In this document: positions 40,955 to 50,155 of the stretch, piece after piece
Position numbering within the stretch: position 1 is the stretch's first letter
Layout: each line of letters opens with the position of its first letter
Source: DASYTH01 sp036002505
GTDB lineage: Bacteria > Actinomycetota > Actinomycetes > Mycobacteriales > Pseudonocardiaceae
NCBI RefSeq assembly: GCF_036002505.1
Contig: NZ_DASYTH010000096.1
Coordinates: forward strand, 3,201-67,200
Direction: 5' to 3'
DNA length: 64,000 nucleotides
The notes under the pieces: generated by a model
The model's input: only the letters and a program-made list of their open reading frames with translations
What the model was told of the DNA's origin: nothing
Databases searched by the model: none
Position numbers and translations under genes: made by a program

Positions 40955-41986
40955 TGCCGGCGGGCCGGCGGTGCTGCGGCGGACGACCAGGGTGGGGGAG
41001 AGCTTGACCTGGGCGGTCGGCCGGGTTCGGTCGGCGATGCGGTCGAGGAGGAGCCGGGCGGCGGTGGCGCCGATGTGGTGGCCGGCCTGGTCGACGCTGG
41101 TGAGGGAGATCGGTCCGAGGGCGGCGAAGTTCGTGTTGTCGTAGCCGGCGACGGAGATGCCGGCGGGGACGGCGAGGCCGGCCTCGGTGAGGGCTTCCAG
41201 GACGCCGATGGCGACGATGTCGGCGCCGGCGAAGATGGCGGAGGGGCGCCGGGGCCGGGTCAGGATCTGTTGGGCGCCAAGGTATCCGCCTTCGCGGGTG
41301 TAGCTGGTGGAGACGACGTCGGGTTCGAGGCCGTGGGCGCGCATGGCCGCCCGGTAGCCCTCGGCGCGGATGGCGTTGGGCATCTCGGCCAGGCGGGTGG
41401 GGTTGGTCTCGTGGTGCTCGATGTGGGCGATGTGGCGGTGGCCGAGGCCGGCGAGGTGGTCGACGACGAGCTTGGCGCCGGTGGTGTCGTCGTCGGCCAC
41501 CGTGTCGTAGGCGGTGGAGTGCCCGTGGCGGCCGACCACCACCGTGGGCACCAGGCGGGCGATCTGTTCGAGGTGCGTTCGCGGCGCGATGGGGGCGACG
41601 AGGATCAGGCCGTCCATGCCGCGGTCGATCATGGCCTCGGTGACCTTGGCTTCCGCCTCCTCGCCGTTGCAGTGGCTCGGCCCCAGGAGGACCTGGTAGC
41701 CGGTGTCGCGCAGGTGATCGGTGAGGCCGTCGAGGATGTCGGGGAAGAAGGGGTTGCGCAGGTCGGGCAGCATCACGCCGATGGTGTAGGTCTGGCCGCG
41801 CATCGCCCTGGCCCCCGCGTGCGGCCGGTAGCCCAGCTCGGTGATCGCCGCCTGGACCTTGGCGCGCATGGCGGGGCTGGTGCCGTAGGCGTTGCGCAGC
41901 ACCTTGGACACGGCGGTGGTGGACACCCGGGCGTGCCGCGCGACATCCACGATGGTGATCCGGCGCGGCGGCGCTGACGAGTCCAT
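40952..41986 (-). CDS. LacI-family transcriptional regulator
   Basis: 344 residues. Helix-turn-helix ITIVDVARHARVSTTAVSKV, hinge GARAMRGQTYTIGV, then the effector domain (LPDLRNPFFPDILDGLTDHL, AGADIVAIGVLEALTEAG, GISVAGYDN). It is divergent from the CUT1-GH78 operon and upstream of GH3 on its own strand. Three AACGTT-centred sites in the intergenic region (42013, 42121, 42225) fit LacI-family binding, so it probably represses both directions until a rhamnose- or rhamnogalacturonan-derived sugar is present. Confidence 0.95.
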   Translation of the reverse strand: MDSSAPPRRITIVDVARHARVSTTAVSKVLRNAYGTSPAMRAKVQAAITELGYRPHAGARAMRGQTYTIGVMLPDLRNPFFPDILDGLTDHLRDTGYQVLLGPSHCNGEEAEAKVTEAMIDRGMDGLILVAPIAPRTHLEQIARLVPTVVVGRHGHSTAYDTVADDDTTGAKLVVDHLAGLGHRHIAHIEHHETNPTRLAEMPNAIRAEGYRAAMRAHGLEPDVVSTSYTREGGYLGAQQILTRPRRPSAIFAGADIVAIGVLEALTEAGLAVPAGISVAGYDNTNFAALGPISLTSVDQAGHHIGATAARLLLDRIADRTRPTAQVKLSPTLVVRRSTAGPPA

Positions 41987-42012
41987 CCAGCCTCCTCCGG
42001 CCTCGTGGTGCG

Positions 42013-42022
42013 TAAAACGTTG
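42013..42022. promoter_or_regulatory. LacI-type operator candidate (AACGTT)
   Basis: GTAAAACGTTGC context, 30 bp upstream of the LacI start codon; probably autoregulatory. Confidence 0.5.
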
Positions 42023-42076
42023 CTCGAAGTGTAGGGGATGAACCCCAGGTAACCGGCCAGCAGTGAAGCGGACATC

Positions 42077-42106
42077 TTGACGTCACGTGGGACGGGCTCC
42101 TACAGT
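42077..42106 (+). promoter_or_regulatory. predicted promoter of CUT1-GH78 operon
   Basis: TTGACG (42077-42082) and TACAGT (42101-42106), 18-bp spacing, expected start near 42113. An AACGTT site follows within 15 bp. Confidence 0.65.
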
Positions 42107-42120
42107 CGGCCGCAACATTA

Positions 42121-42130
42121 GAAAACGTTA
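42121..42130. promoter_or_regulatory. LacI-type operator candidate (AACGTT)
   Basis: GAAAACGTTA, starting 15 bp after the -10 element, where a bound repressor would block initiation. Confidence 0.55.
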
Positions 42131-42224
42131 CCCACATCACGTCCGGCCGGCGGCCGGTTTCGCCGGCAGGGACCGGGGTCTCGGTCGGGTGAAGTTGGCC
42201 GGAGCCCCGGCGACGCTCGTCGAT

Positions 42225-42236
42225 TGAAACGTTTCA
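42225..42236. promoter_or_regulatory. perfect LacI-type operator TGAAACGTTTCA
   Basis: A perfect 12-bp palindrome centred on CG, 13 bp before the GTG of the first permease. Together with the sites at 42121 and 42013 it could support DNA looping. Confidence 0.7.
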
Positions 42237-42249
42237 TGAAGGTAGATCA

Positions 42250-43203
42250 GTGACCATCGCCCCGCACAAGGAGCCCCCGGTTCGGGCCGCCGCTCCGCCC
42301 GATCGCCGCCCGGTGATCGCGCGCGGGCGCCGCCGGGCCGGGCCGCCGTGGTGGTTCGCGCTGCCGGCGATGCTGCTGTTCGCCTTCGTGGTGCTGGTGC
42401 CCAGCGCTCGCGGGGTGTACTACGCCTTCACCGACTGGGACGGCCTCGACCCCCACTTCTCCCTCGTCGGCCTGGGCAACTTCGCCACCATGCTCGGCGA
42501 CGCCGACGCGGTGCAGGCGGTCGGGCACACGCTGCTGATCGCGGTCTCGATCACGATCATCCAAAATGGACTCGGGTTGCTGCTGGCGCTCGGCGTCAAC
42601 AGCGCGATCAAGTCGCGCAACGTGTTGCGGGTGTTCCTGTTCGCCCCGGCGGTGGTGACCCCGATCGTGACCGCCTACCTGTGGCGCAACCTGCTCGGTC
42701 CGGACGGCGCGGTCAACAGCCTGCTGGGCGCGGTCGGGTTGGGTGGGTGGCGGCAGGACTGGCTGGGGGATCCGGAGCTGGCGCTGTGGTCGGTGGTCGG
42801 GGTGATCGTGTGGCAGTACGCCGGGTACTCGATGGTGATCTTCCTGGCCGGATTGCAGTCGGTGCCCAGGGAGATCTACGAGGCGGCGGACCTGGACGGG
42901 GCCGGGCCGGTGCGGCGGTTCTGGTCGGTCATCCGGCCGCTGCTGGCGCCGGCGTTCACGGTCAACCTGATGCTGTCGATCATCGGCGGGATCAAGCTGT
43001 TCGACCAGGTGTACGCGTTGACCGGCGGCGGGCCGGGGCACGCGACGGACACGCTGTCGACGCTGATCTACAAGGACGCGTTCACGTTGGGGGAGTTCGG
43101 TTACAGCATCGCGCTGGCGGTGGTGCTCACGATCATCGTGGCGGTCGTCTCGAGTGGACAGTATCTCGTGCTGTCCCGCAACGAGAAGGGCGCCGCGGCA
43201 TGA
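42250..43203 (+). CDS. CUT1 ABC transporter permease (MalF-like)
   Basis: 317 residues, six helices after a Pro/Arg-rich cytoplasmic start (WWFALPAMLLFAFVVLVPSA). EAA loop: EAADLDGAGPVRRFWSVIRP. The GTG start lies just downstream of the perfect LacI-type operator. Its TGA begins a spacer element (43201-43261). Unlike most CUT1 operons the binding-protein gene is not first but follows the rhamnosidase gene. Confidence 0.94.
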   Translation: MTIAPHKEPPVRAAAPPDRRPVIARGRRRAGPPWWFALPAMLLFAFVVLVPSARGVYYAFTDWDGLDPHFSLVGLGNFATMLGDADAVQAVGHTLLIAVSITIIQNGLGLLLALGVNSAIKSRNVLRVFLFAPAVVTPIVTAYLWRNLLGPDGAVNSLLGAVGLGGWRQDWLGDPELALWSVVGVIVWQYAGYSMVIFLAGLQSVPREIYEAADLDGAGPVRRFWSVIRPLLAPAFTVNLMLSIIGGIKLFDQVYALTGGGPGHATDTLSTLIYKDAFTLGEFGYSIALAVVLTIIVAVVSSGQYLVLSRNEKGAAA

Positions 43204-43261
43204 GCGGAGCTTGCGGAGCGATCATCGGGGTTCACGGTCACCGAGCTTGCGAGGTGACCGC
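43201..43261 (+). repeat. stop-to-Shine-Dalgarno spacer element (copy 2)
   Basis: Shortest copy: begins at the permease stop in TGAGCGGAGCTTGCGGAGCG and ends ACCGAGCTTGCGAGGTGACC directly before the next permease ATG, supplying its GAGGTGA ribosome site. No internal hairpin beyond the GTTCACGGTCACC middle. Confidence 0.85.
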
Positions 43262-44083
43262 ATGAAGCGTTACCGGCTGCGGACCTTCGGGTTGGAACTG
43301 GCGATGATCGCGGTCGCGCTGGTCGTCGGCTTCCCGGTGTACGTGCTGATCAACCTCGCCGTCCGGGCGCCGTCGGACGCCTCGTCGCCGATCCGGCCGA
43401 CCACCGCGCCCACCCTCGACAACTTCTCCGAAGCCTGGGAGCAGGGCCGGCTCGGTGGTGCGCTGGCCAACAGCGTGGTGGTGACCGTGATCAGCGTCGT
43501 GATCGTGCTGGCGGTCTGCTCGCTGGCCGCCTACCCGCTGGCCCGGGTCACCGCGCGCTGGTCCCGCGGAATGTTCCTGCTGATCATGCTGGGCCTGCTG
43601 CTGCCGTTCCAGCTCGCCGCGTTGCCGCTGTACCAGACGATGCGCGATCTCGGCCTGCTCGGCACCCCGTGGGCGCTGGTGCTGTTCTACAGTGGCCTGC
43701 AGGTGCCGTTCACGGTGTTCCTCTACGTCGGGTTCCTTCGGGCACTGCCGCGGGACTTCGAGGACGCCGCGCTCATCGACGGCTGCACGCCGCTGCAGGG
43801 CTTCCGGTACGTCGTGTTCCCCATGCTCAAACCGGTCACGGTGACCGCGCTGGTGCTCAACGCAGTGTTCGTGTGGAACGACTTCTTCACCCCGCTGCTG
43901 TATTTGAGCGGCAGCGCGCAGCAGACCATGCCGGTCGCGATCGCCGGCTTCGTCGGCCAGTACGTCTCGGACTGGAACCTCGTCTTCGCCGCGCTGGTGA
44001 TCAGCATCCTGCCGATCCTGGCCGTCTACTTCGCGCTGCAGCGCAGCATCATCAACGGTTTCGCCGGAGGGCTCAGGGGATGA
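43262..44083 (+). CDS. CUT1 ABC transporter permease (MalG-like)
   Basis: 273 residues, six helices. EAA loop: EDAALIDGCTPLQGFRYVVF. The ATG at 43262 follows GAGGTGA provided by the spacer element. Overlaps the GH78 gene by ATGA. Pairs with the upstream permease to form the channel. Confidence 0.94.
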   Translation: MKRYRLRTFGLELAMIAVALVVGFPVYVLINLAVRAPSDASSPIRPTTAPTLDNFSEAWEQGRLGGALANSVVVTVISVVIVLAVCSLAAYPLARVTARWSRGMFLLIMLGLLLPFQLAALPLYQTMRDLGLLGTPWALVLFYSGLQVPFTVFLYVGFLRALPRDFEDAALIDGCTPLQGFRYVVFPMLKPVTVTALVLNAVFVWNDFFTPLLYLSGSAQQTMPVAIAGFVGQYVSDWNLVFAALVISILPILAVYFALQRSIINGFAGGLRG

Positions 44084-46722
44084 CCGACACACTGCGGCCG
44101 TACGGTTTGCAGGCCGAGCAGCGGCACGAACCGCTCGGGCTGGACGAGCCGCGCCCCCGGCTGTCGTGGAAGCTCGAGTGCGACCGGCGCGGGGCCGCGC
44201 AGAGCGCCTACCGGATCACCGCCGCGGAGCGCCCGGCGGATCTGCACAATCCCGATCGGCTGCTGTGGGACAGCGGAAAGCGGGAGTCCGGCGAGGGGCT
44301 GCTGGTGCCGTGGGACGGCCCGGTGCTCCGCTCGGCCACCCGGTACCACTGGCGGGTCGAGGTCTGGGACGAGACCGGCACACCGGCGGGCATCGCGCGG
44401 AGCTGGTTCGAAACCGGCCTGCTGCACCGCGAGGACTGGACCGCGGTGTGGGTCGGCCGCGACCCGCACGCCCTGCCACCGGTCGATCCGCCGGGCGACG
44501 GCGACCGCCCTCCCGGCTCGCCTCCGCTGTGCCTGCGCCGGGAGTTCACCGTGGACCGGCAACCGGTGCGGGCCCGGTTGTATGCCACCGCACGCGGCGT
44601 GTACGAGCTGCGGCTCAACGGTTTGCGGGTGGGCGACCTCGAGCTGGCGCCGGGCTGGACGGAGTACCACCGGCGGTTGCAGTACCAGACCTACGACGTC
44701 AGCGCGTTGCTGAGCCAGGGAAGCAACGTGCTCGGCGCCACCGTCGCCGACGGCTGGTGGTGCGGCTACGTCGGTTTCGACCCGCGCCGCGCCGCGGACC
44801 ACTACGGCGATTGCCCCGCCTTCCTGGGCCAGCTGGTCATCGACTTCGCCGACGGGTCCCGGCGGGTGGTGGCCACCGACGCCGGCTGGACGGAGCGGCC
44901 GGGGGCGATCCGGTCCGCGGACCTGCTGATGGGCCAGCGGGTCGACGCCCGCGAGCACGTGCCGGGCTGGGACGAGCCCGGCCCCGTGGCCGGTTTCCGG
45001 CCGGTCGCGGTGCTGGACACCGAGCCGGGGCCGCTCGTCGCCGAGCCGGACCACCCGATCCGGATCACCCGCGAGCTGCCGGCGGTCTCCGTCCAGGACA
45101 AGGGATCCGGCCGGTTCATCGTCGACTTCGGACAGAACCTGGTCGGCCGGGTCCGGCTGACCGTCCGGGACGCCCCGGCGGGCGGGCGGATCACCCTGCG
45201 GCACGCCGAGATCCTCGACGGCGACGAGCTGTACGTGGACAACCTGCGAAGTGCCAGGGCCACCGACGTCTACGTCACCGCCGGCGGAGCGACCGAGGTG
45301 TTCGAGCCCCAGTTCACCTGCCACGGCTTCCGCTACGCCGAGGTGGCCGGCCACCCCGGCGCTCTGTCCGAAGTGGACATCGTGGCGCGGGTGCTGCACA
45401 ACGACACCCCGTGGACCGGAACCTTCGAGTGCTCCGACGAGCTGGTCAACCGGTTGCACGCCAACATCACCTGGGGGCAGCGCGGCAACTTCGTCGCGGT
45501 GCCGACCGACTGCCCGCAGCGGGACGAGCGGTTGGGATGGCTGGCCGACGCCCAGATCTTCGCCCCGACCGCCAGCCGCAACGCCGACGTCTCCGCGTTC
45601 TTCGCCCGCTGGCTGCGGGACGTGGTCGACGGGCAGGACGCCGGCGGCGCGTTCCGCGACATCGCCCCGGTGATCGCGCTGGACCGCGAGGCCGCACCGG
45701 CCTGGGGCGACGCCGGGGTGATCATCCCGTGGCACCTGTGGCGCACCTACGGCGACCGGCGTGTGCTGGACCGGTGCTTCGACGCGATGGCGGCCTGGGT
45801 CGGGCACGTTCGGCGGCACAATCCCGATCTGCGCTGGCGGCACCGGACCGGAAACTCCTACGGAGACTGGTTGCAGGTCGACGCCGCCACCCCGCGGGAC
45901 GTGCTGTCCACCGCGTACTTCGCCCGCAGCGCCCAGATCGTGGCCGACGCCGCGGAGGTGCTGGGCCGGCCTGAGGAGGCGATCGAGCACTGGGCGCTGC
46001 ACGCCGGGATCCGCGCCGCGTTCATCGAGTCCTATGTGGACGACGAGGGCCGGGTCGAGGGCGGCACGCAGACCGGCTACCTGCTGGCGCTGGCGTTCGG
46101 GCTGCTGCCGGACCAGCTGGTGCCGAAGGCCGTCGAGCACCTGGCGGCGGACGTCGAGAAGCGGGGCAACCGGCTCACCACCGGGTTCGTCGGCGTCGCG
46201 CTGCTGTGCCCGGTGCTGGCCGAGCACGGCCGGGCCGACCTCGCCTATGCCCTGCTGCACCAGGAGGAGTTCCCGTCCTGGGGCTACTCGATCAGGCACG
46301 GCGCCACCACGATCTGGGAACGCTGGGACGGCTGGACCCACCACAACGGGTTCCAGTCCGCCGCGATGAACTCGTTCAACCACTACAGCCTCGGCAGCGT
46401 CGGCGACTGGCTCTACGGCCGGGTCGCCGGCATCGACCAGGCACCGAACTCCGTGGCATACCGGGAACTGCTGCTGCGCCCGCTACCCGGCGGGACGCTC
46501 ACCTGGGCCCGTGCCGAGCAGGAGACCCCGCGCGGCCGGGTCGCATGTGGATGGTCGATCAGCGAGGGGGAGATCACCGTCACCGCGACGGTGCCGCCCG
46601 GCTGCACCGCCCTCCTGGAGATCCCGGGTGCGGAGCCCGTACGGCTGCCATCCGGCCACCACACCGTCAGCGCCGCCGCGCCCGACACCGAACCTGTCCC
46701 TTACTCGCGGGAGACACCATGA
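44080..46722 (+). CDS. GH78 alpha-L-rhamnosidase
   Basis: 880 residues, no signal peptide, so it cleaves rhamnose from imported rhamnogalacturonan or rhamnosylated oligomers in the cytosol. N-terminal beta-sandwich domains (LRPYGLQAEQRHEPLGLDEP, then about 150-290) precede the alpha/alpha barrel. The catalytic motif DCPQRDERLGW is at 477-487 (general acid E482) and the base is E747 in GATTIWERWDGW. Family length is about 850-1,000, so this is complete. Coupled by ATGA to the permease before it and to the binding-protein gene after it. Confidence 0.95.
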   Translation: MTDTLRPYGLQAEQRHEPLGLDEPRPRLSWKLECDRRGAAQSAYRITAAERPADLHNPDRLLWDSGKRESGEGLLVPWDGPVLRSATRYHWRVEVWDETGTPAGIARSWFETGLLHREDWTAVWVGRDPHALPPVDPPGDGDRPPGSPPLCLRREFTVDRQPVRARLYATARGVYELRLNGLRVGDLELAPGWTEYHRRLQYQTYDVSALLSQGSNVLGATVADGWWCGYVGFDPRRAADHYGDCPAFLGQLVIDFADGSRRVVATDAGWTERPGAIRSADLLMGQRVDAREHVPGWDEPGPVAGFRPVAVLDTEPGPLVAEPDHPIRITRELPAVSVQDKGSGRFIVDFGQNLVGRVRLTVRDAPAGGRITLRHAEILDGDELYVDNLRSARATDVYVTAGGATEVFEPQFTCHGFRYAEVAGHPGALSEVDIVARVLHNDTPWTGTFECSDELVNRLHANITWGQRGNFVAVPTDCPQRDERLGWLADAQIFAPTASRNADVSAFFARWLRDVVDGQDAGGAFRDIAPVIALDREAAPAWGDAGVIIPWHLWRTYGDRRVLDRCFDAMAAWVGHVRRHNPDLRWRHRTGNSYGDWLQVDAATPRDVLSTAYFARSAQIVADAAEVLGRPEEAIEHWALHAGIRAAFIESYVDDEGRVEGGTQTGYLLALAFGLLPDQLVPKAVEHLAADVEKRGNRLTTGFVGVALLCPVLAEHGRADLAYALLHQEEFPSWGYSIRHGATTIWERWDGWTHHNGFQSAAMNSFNHYSLGSVGDWLYGRVAGIDQAPNSVAYRELLLRPLPGGTLTWARAEQETPRGRVACGWSISEGEITVTATVPPGCTALLEIPGAEPVRLPSGHHTVSAAAPDTEPVPYSRETP

Positions 46723-47987
46723 AGACACGCATTCTGCCCGTTCTGGCCGCGGCGATCACGGCCGCTGCCGCAGTGGCCGGCTGTGGTGGCGGCACCAGTG
46801 TCGGTTCCGGCGCCGCCGGCGGCGACAAGACCTTGACCCTTGCCTCGGTCGACCAGGGCTCCATCGAGGACGTCGTGAAGGCGTTCGAGGCGGCCAACCC
46901 CGGTGTGAAGGTCAACTTCACGACCAGCGGCGCCGACCAGTACCAGCAGCAGATCCGCACCCAGCTGTCCTCCGGCACCGCACCGGACGTGATGACGGTC
47001 TGGCCGGGCAACGGCAACCCCGGCGCCACCTACGTCCTGGCCAAGCCCGGCTACCTGCTCGACCTGTCCGACCAGCCCTGGGCCGCCAAGTACCCCAACG
47101 CCATCAAGAGTGTCGCCCAGTACGAGGGAAAGACCTACAACGCGATCTTCGGCCAGAACGGCATCGGCGCGGTCTACAACCAGGAAGCCCTGCAGAAGGC
47201 CGGCCTCACCGCGCCGGGCACCTGGACCGAGCTGCTCGCGTTCTGCCGCGCGGCCGCCGCGAAGGGAACGCCGGCGTTCGCGCTGGGCATCCAGGACAAG
47301 TGGGTGACCCAGATCGTGCTGTACGCGCTGGTCGCCACCGCCGTCTACGGCACCGACCGGGACTTCGACAAGAAGATGCAGTCCGGGCAGGCCAGCTTCG
47401 CCAAGTCGGCGTGGACCACGGCCATGGCCAAGTACCAGGAGATGTCCGGCGCCGGCTGCTTCCAGCAAAGCCCGCTCAGCACCAGTTACGAGGCCAGCCA
47501 GCAGCTCGCCGCGACCGGCAAGACGCTCGGCCTCATCCAGGGCAACTGGGTGATCGCCCTGCTCAAGAAGCAGAACCCGAGCGGCACGTTCACCCTCAAG
47601 GCCTTGCCGGCCACCGACGCCCCGTCCGGGTTCGTCATGCCCGCCGCGGCCGGCGCCGGCTACGGCGTCAACGCCAAGACCAGGAACAAGGACCTCGCGC
47701 TGAAGTTCGTCAACTACGTGATGTCGCCCGAGGGCATGAACCTGTTCGTGAAGAAGCAGGGCGGCCTGCCGTCCCTTTCGGACACCGGCTTCACCGTCGA
47801 CCCGTCCCTGACCGAGCTGTCCAAGTTCGTCACCAGCGACCGCACCGTGCCGTTCATGGACCAGCTCTGGCCCAACGCCAAGGTGCAGCAGACCATGCTC
47901 AGCGGCCTCCAGGAGATCTTCAGCGGACAGTCCACATCGGACAAGATGCTGGCCGCGATGGACACCGACTACAAGGCCGGCACCTGA
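46719..47987 (+). CDS. CUT1 ABC transporter substrate-binding lipoprotein
   Basis: 422 residues, solute-binding family 1. Signal with lipobox AGC (Cys about 22) in AAAVAGCGGG. Mature features: KTLTLASVDQGSIEDVVKAF, DQYQQQIRTQLSSGTAPDVM, GQNGIGAVYNQEALQKAGLT, NWVIALLKKQ. ATGA overlap with GH78 keeps expression coupled. The rhamnosidase neighbour suggests rhamnogalacturonan-derived oligosaccharides. As for the other CUT1 system no ATPase is encoded here. Confidence 0.93.
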   Translation: MKTRILPVLAAAITAAAAVAGCGGGTSVGSGAAGGDKTLTLASVDQGSIEDVVKAFEAANPGVKVNFTTSGADQYQQQIRTQLSSGTAPDVMTVWPGNGNPGATYVLAKPGYLLDLSDQPWAAKYPNAIKSVAQYEGKTYNAIFGQNGIGAVYNQEALQKAGLTAPGTWTELLAFCRAAAAKGTPAFALGIQDKWVTQIVLYALVATAVYGTDRDFDKKMQSGQASFAKSAWTTAMAKYQEMSGAGCFQQSPLSTSYEASQQLAATGKTLGLIQGNWVIALLKKQNPSGTFTLKALPATDAPSGFVMPAAAGAGYGVNAKTRNKDLALKFVNYVMSPEGMNLFVKKQGGLPSLSDTGFTVDPSLTELSKFVTSDRTVPFMDQLWPNAKVQQTMLSGLQEIFSGQSTSDKMLAAMDTDYKAGT

Positions 47988-48006
47988 TCGAGTTGCCGGC
48001 GACGCC

Positions 48007-48064
48007 ATGAATGACTCATTCAGTGCGCCAGCCGCAGTGAATGACTCATTCATCGCACTCCATG
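48007..48064. repeat. 30-nt tandem repeat pair, ATGAATGACTCATTCA class
   Basis: Two units, ATGAATGACTCATTCAGTGC and GTGAATGACTCATTCATCGC, exactly 30 nt apart; TGAATGACTCATTCA is a 15-bp palindrome in each. 18 bp after the binding-protein stop, before the secreted GH78-like gene. Confidence 0.88.
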
Positions 48065-48085
48065 GCCCGGCCGGAAAGGCGCGAT

Positions 48086-50077
48086 ATGAGAAGATCCACC
48101 CACCGGGCGCTGGCCATCACGGCCGCGGCCGCGGCGATATCCCTTGCGGTGCCGGCGAACTCGATGGCCACCATCGCCGCACTCCCTACCTGGCCGGCCA
48201 ATCCGAACTGGCAGGCCCTGGTTCCCGCGCCGGCCAGTGGCGACGTGCGGCCGGTCAGCGTCGTGCGGACGCACGGCTCGGTGACCAACCCCGGCGCGCT
48301 GACCGGCCAGAGCGGCGGGTCGACCGTGCTGACCGTGCCGTCCGGCGGGTCGCCGGCCATCGTCGTTGTCGACTTCGGCAAGGAGGTCGGCGGCAACCCC
48401 TTCGTCACCGTGTCCGCCGCCTCGGCGTCCTCGGCCACGCTGGGCGTGGCGACCAGCGAGGCGCTGCCGTTCCTCACCAGAGGCACGAACGGCTTGTACA
48501 GCAACGACAGCGGCTCCGCGATCAGCTTCTCGGTCACCGGTCCGCGCACCTACACCGGTGGGCTGCGCGGCGGGTTCCGGTTCGCGGCGATCCAACTGTC
48601 CTCGCCCGGCACGCTCACGCTGAGCGTTGCTGGAGTGAACTTCGCGGCGTACCGCGCGACTCCGGACAAGTACCAGGGTTTCTTCATCTCGAGTGACGAT
48701 CAGCTGAACCGGATCTGGTACGCCGGCGCCTACACCGCCCAGCTGGACATGGTGCCGGTCGGGGTCGCGTCGTGCTTCCGGGTACCGGTGATCTTCGACG
48801 GCGCCAAGCGCGACCGGGCCATCTGGTCCGGTGACCTCATGATCACCGATCCGGTCGCGCTGCTGTCGATCGGCACCAACAGCGTCCCGTACGTCAAGGG
48901 CTCGATCGACAGCATCATGAACCTGCAGGGCACCAGCGGCCGGCTGACCAGCGCGGTCGGTTTCCGGGGCTGCGGCGCCTTCGACTACGCGGTGACCTAC
49001 TCGGCCTACTCGGCGATCATCGCGATCCAGTACTACCGCTACACCGGCGACACCGCCTACCTCACCGCGCTGCGCCCGAAACTCGAGGCCGCGGCGGCGT
49101 TCCACGCGACCCGGCTGGACGCCAACGGCCTCGTGGTGACGGGCGATCCCGACTACTGGCAGACCCGGCAGAGCGGGGAGGTCACCGAGTACAGCCTGGC
49201 CTACTACGAGCTGCTGCAGAACATGATCTGGCTCGAGGGCAAGGTCGGCACCGCGGCCAGGGTCACCGAGTACACCAACAAAGCCAACGCCTTAAGGACC
49301 GCGATCAACGCGCGCCTGTTCAACGCGAGCGCCGGCCTGTACCTGCACACCGACACCCGGTCGAACGTGTTTCCGTTGGACGCCAACGTCAACGCGGTTC
49401 GCCTCGGTGTCGCTCCGGCGAACCGGGTCTCCGGCATCCTGTCCTTCTTCCAGGCCCGGTGGACCGCCCACGGGAGCCAGATCTCGCAGCCGTCGCCGAG
49501 CATGGCCGACCCGGGCGGGCACACCATCGAGCCGCTGAACAACACCTGGGAGCTGATGGCGCGGTTCGCCGGCGACGACACCGCGGGCGCGCTGAACCTG
49601 ATGCGGCGCCTGTGGGGCGTGCAGGTCGACCCGAACAGTGGCTTCTACACCGGCACGTTCTGGGAGTTCGTCGGCGGCAACGGCCTGCCCACCCGCGGCT
49701 TCGACAGCCTCGCCCACGCCTGGGGCGCCGGCCCGACCCAGCTGCTCACCGAGTCCGTCCTCGGCGCGACCCCCGTCGACCCTGGCTACACGACCTGGCA
49801 GGTCAAACCGCATCCGAGCACCCTCGCCTGGGCACAGGGCCAGGTCCCGAGCCCACGCGGGCCGCTCGCGGTCAGGTGGGCCCAGGACACCGCCGGCCAG
49901 TTCCACCTCCAGGTCGTCGCACCGGCCGGCACCGGCGGCGAGGTGTGGGTCCCCCTGGCCTCGGCCACCGCGACGAGCTCCCCGCTGACCTCGGGCGCGA
50001 CGTTCCTGCGGCGCAGCGGGACCTACGACGTGTACCGGGTCGGAGCCGGAACGTTCGAGTTCAGCTCCACACCATGA
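48086..50077 (+). CDS. secreted GH78-like (alpha-L-rhamnosidase-type) protein 1
   Basis: 663 residues with a signal peptide (HRALAITAAAAAISLAVPAN). N-terminal beta-sandwich to about residue 190, then an alpha/alpha barrel with FFISSDDQLNRIWYAGAYTA, IFDGAKRDRAIWSGDL, IQYYRYTGDTAYL, and GFYTGTFWEFVGGNG, and a C-terminal sandwich (WQVKPHPSTLAWAQGQVPSP). In the barrel motif the glutamate used as acid by classical GH78 is replaced: DGAKRDR aligns with DCPQRDER so that Arg stands at the Glu position; the adjacent Asp remains. ATG 48086 follows AAAGG. Likely acts on polysaccharide outside the cell; exact linkage unknown. Confidence 0.85.
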   Translation: MRRSTHRALAITAAAAAISLAVPANSMATIAALPTWPANPNWQALVPAPASGDVRPVSVVRTHGSVTNPGALTGQSGGSTVLTVPSGGSPAIVVVDFGKEVGGNPFVTVSAASASSATLGVATSEALPFLTRGTNGLYSNDSGSAISFSVTGPRTYTGGLRGGFRFAAIQLSSPGTLTLSVAGVNFAAYRATPDKYQGFFISSDDQLNRIWYAGAYTAQLDMVPVGVASCFRVPVIFDGAKRDRAIWSGDLMITDPVALLSIGTNSVPYVKGSIDSIMNLQGTSGRLTSAVGFRGCGAFDYAVTYSAYSAIIAIQYYRYTGDTAYLTALRPKLEAAAAFHATRLDANGLVVTGDPDYWQTRQSGEVTEYSLAYYELLQNMIWLEGKVGTAARVTEYTNKANALRTAINARLFNASAGLYLHTDTRSNVFPLDANVNAVRLGVAPANRVSGILSFFQARWTAHGSQISQPSPSMADPGGHTIEPLNNTWELMARFAGDDTAGALNLMRRLWGVQVDPNSGFYTGTFWEFVGGNGLPTRGFDSLAHAWGAGPTQLLTESVLGATPVDPGYTTWQVKPHPSTLAWAQGQVPSPRGPLAVRWAQDTAGQFHLQVVAPAGTGGEVWVPLASATATSSPLTSGATFLRRSGTYDVYRVGAGTFEFSSTP

Positions 50078-50096
50078 GGCCTGACCGGGGATCAGT

Positions 50097-50123
50097 GGCG
50101 GGGGCGAGCATCTCGCCCCCGCC
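50097..50123. terminator. strong GC hairpin between two secreted GH78-like genes
   Basis: GGCGGGGGCGAG and CTCGCCCCCGCC form a perfect 12-bp stem with a 3-nt loop (CAT), 20 bp after the upstream stop. Likely terminator or mRNA-stabilising hairpin within the operon. Confidence 0.75.
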
Positions 50124-50155
50124 CGGTCACCTACTCGAGGGAGAGTGAGATCGCC

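Noticed and set aside
39312..40961. insertion sequence
   Set aside because: The duplicated segment is only 139-167 bp with no transposase and no clear terminal inverted repeats or target duplication.
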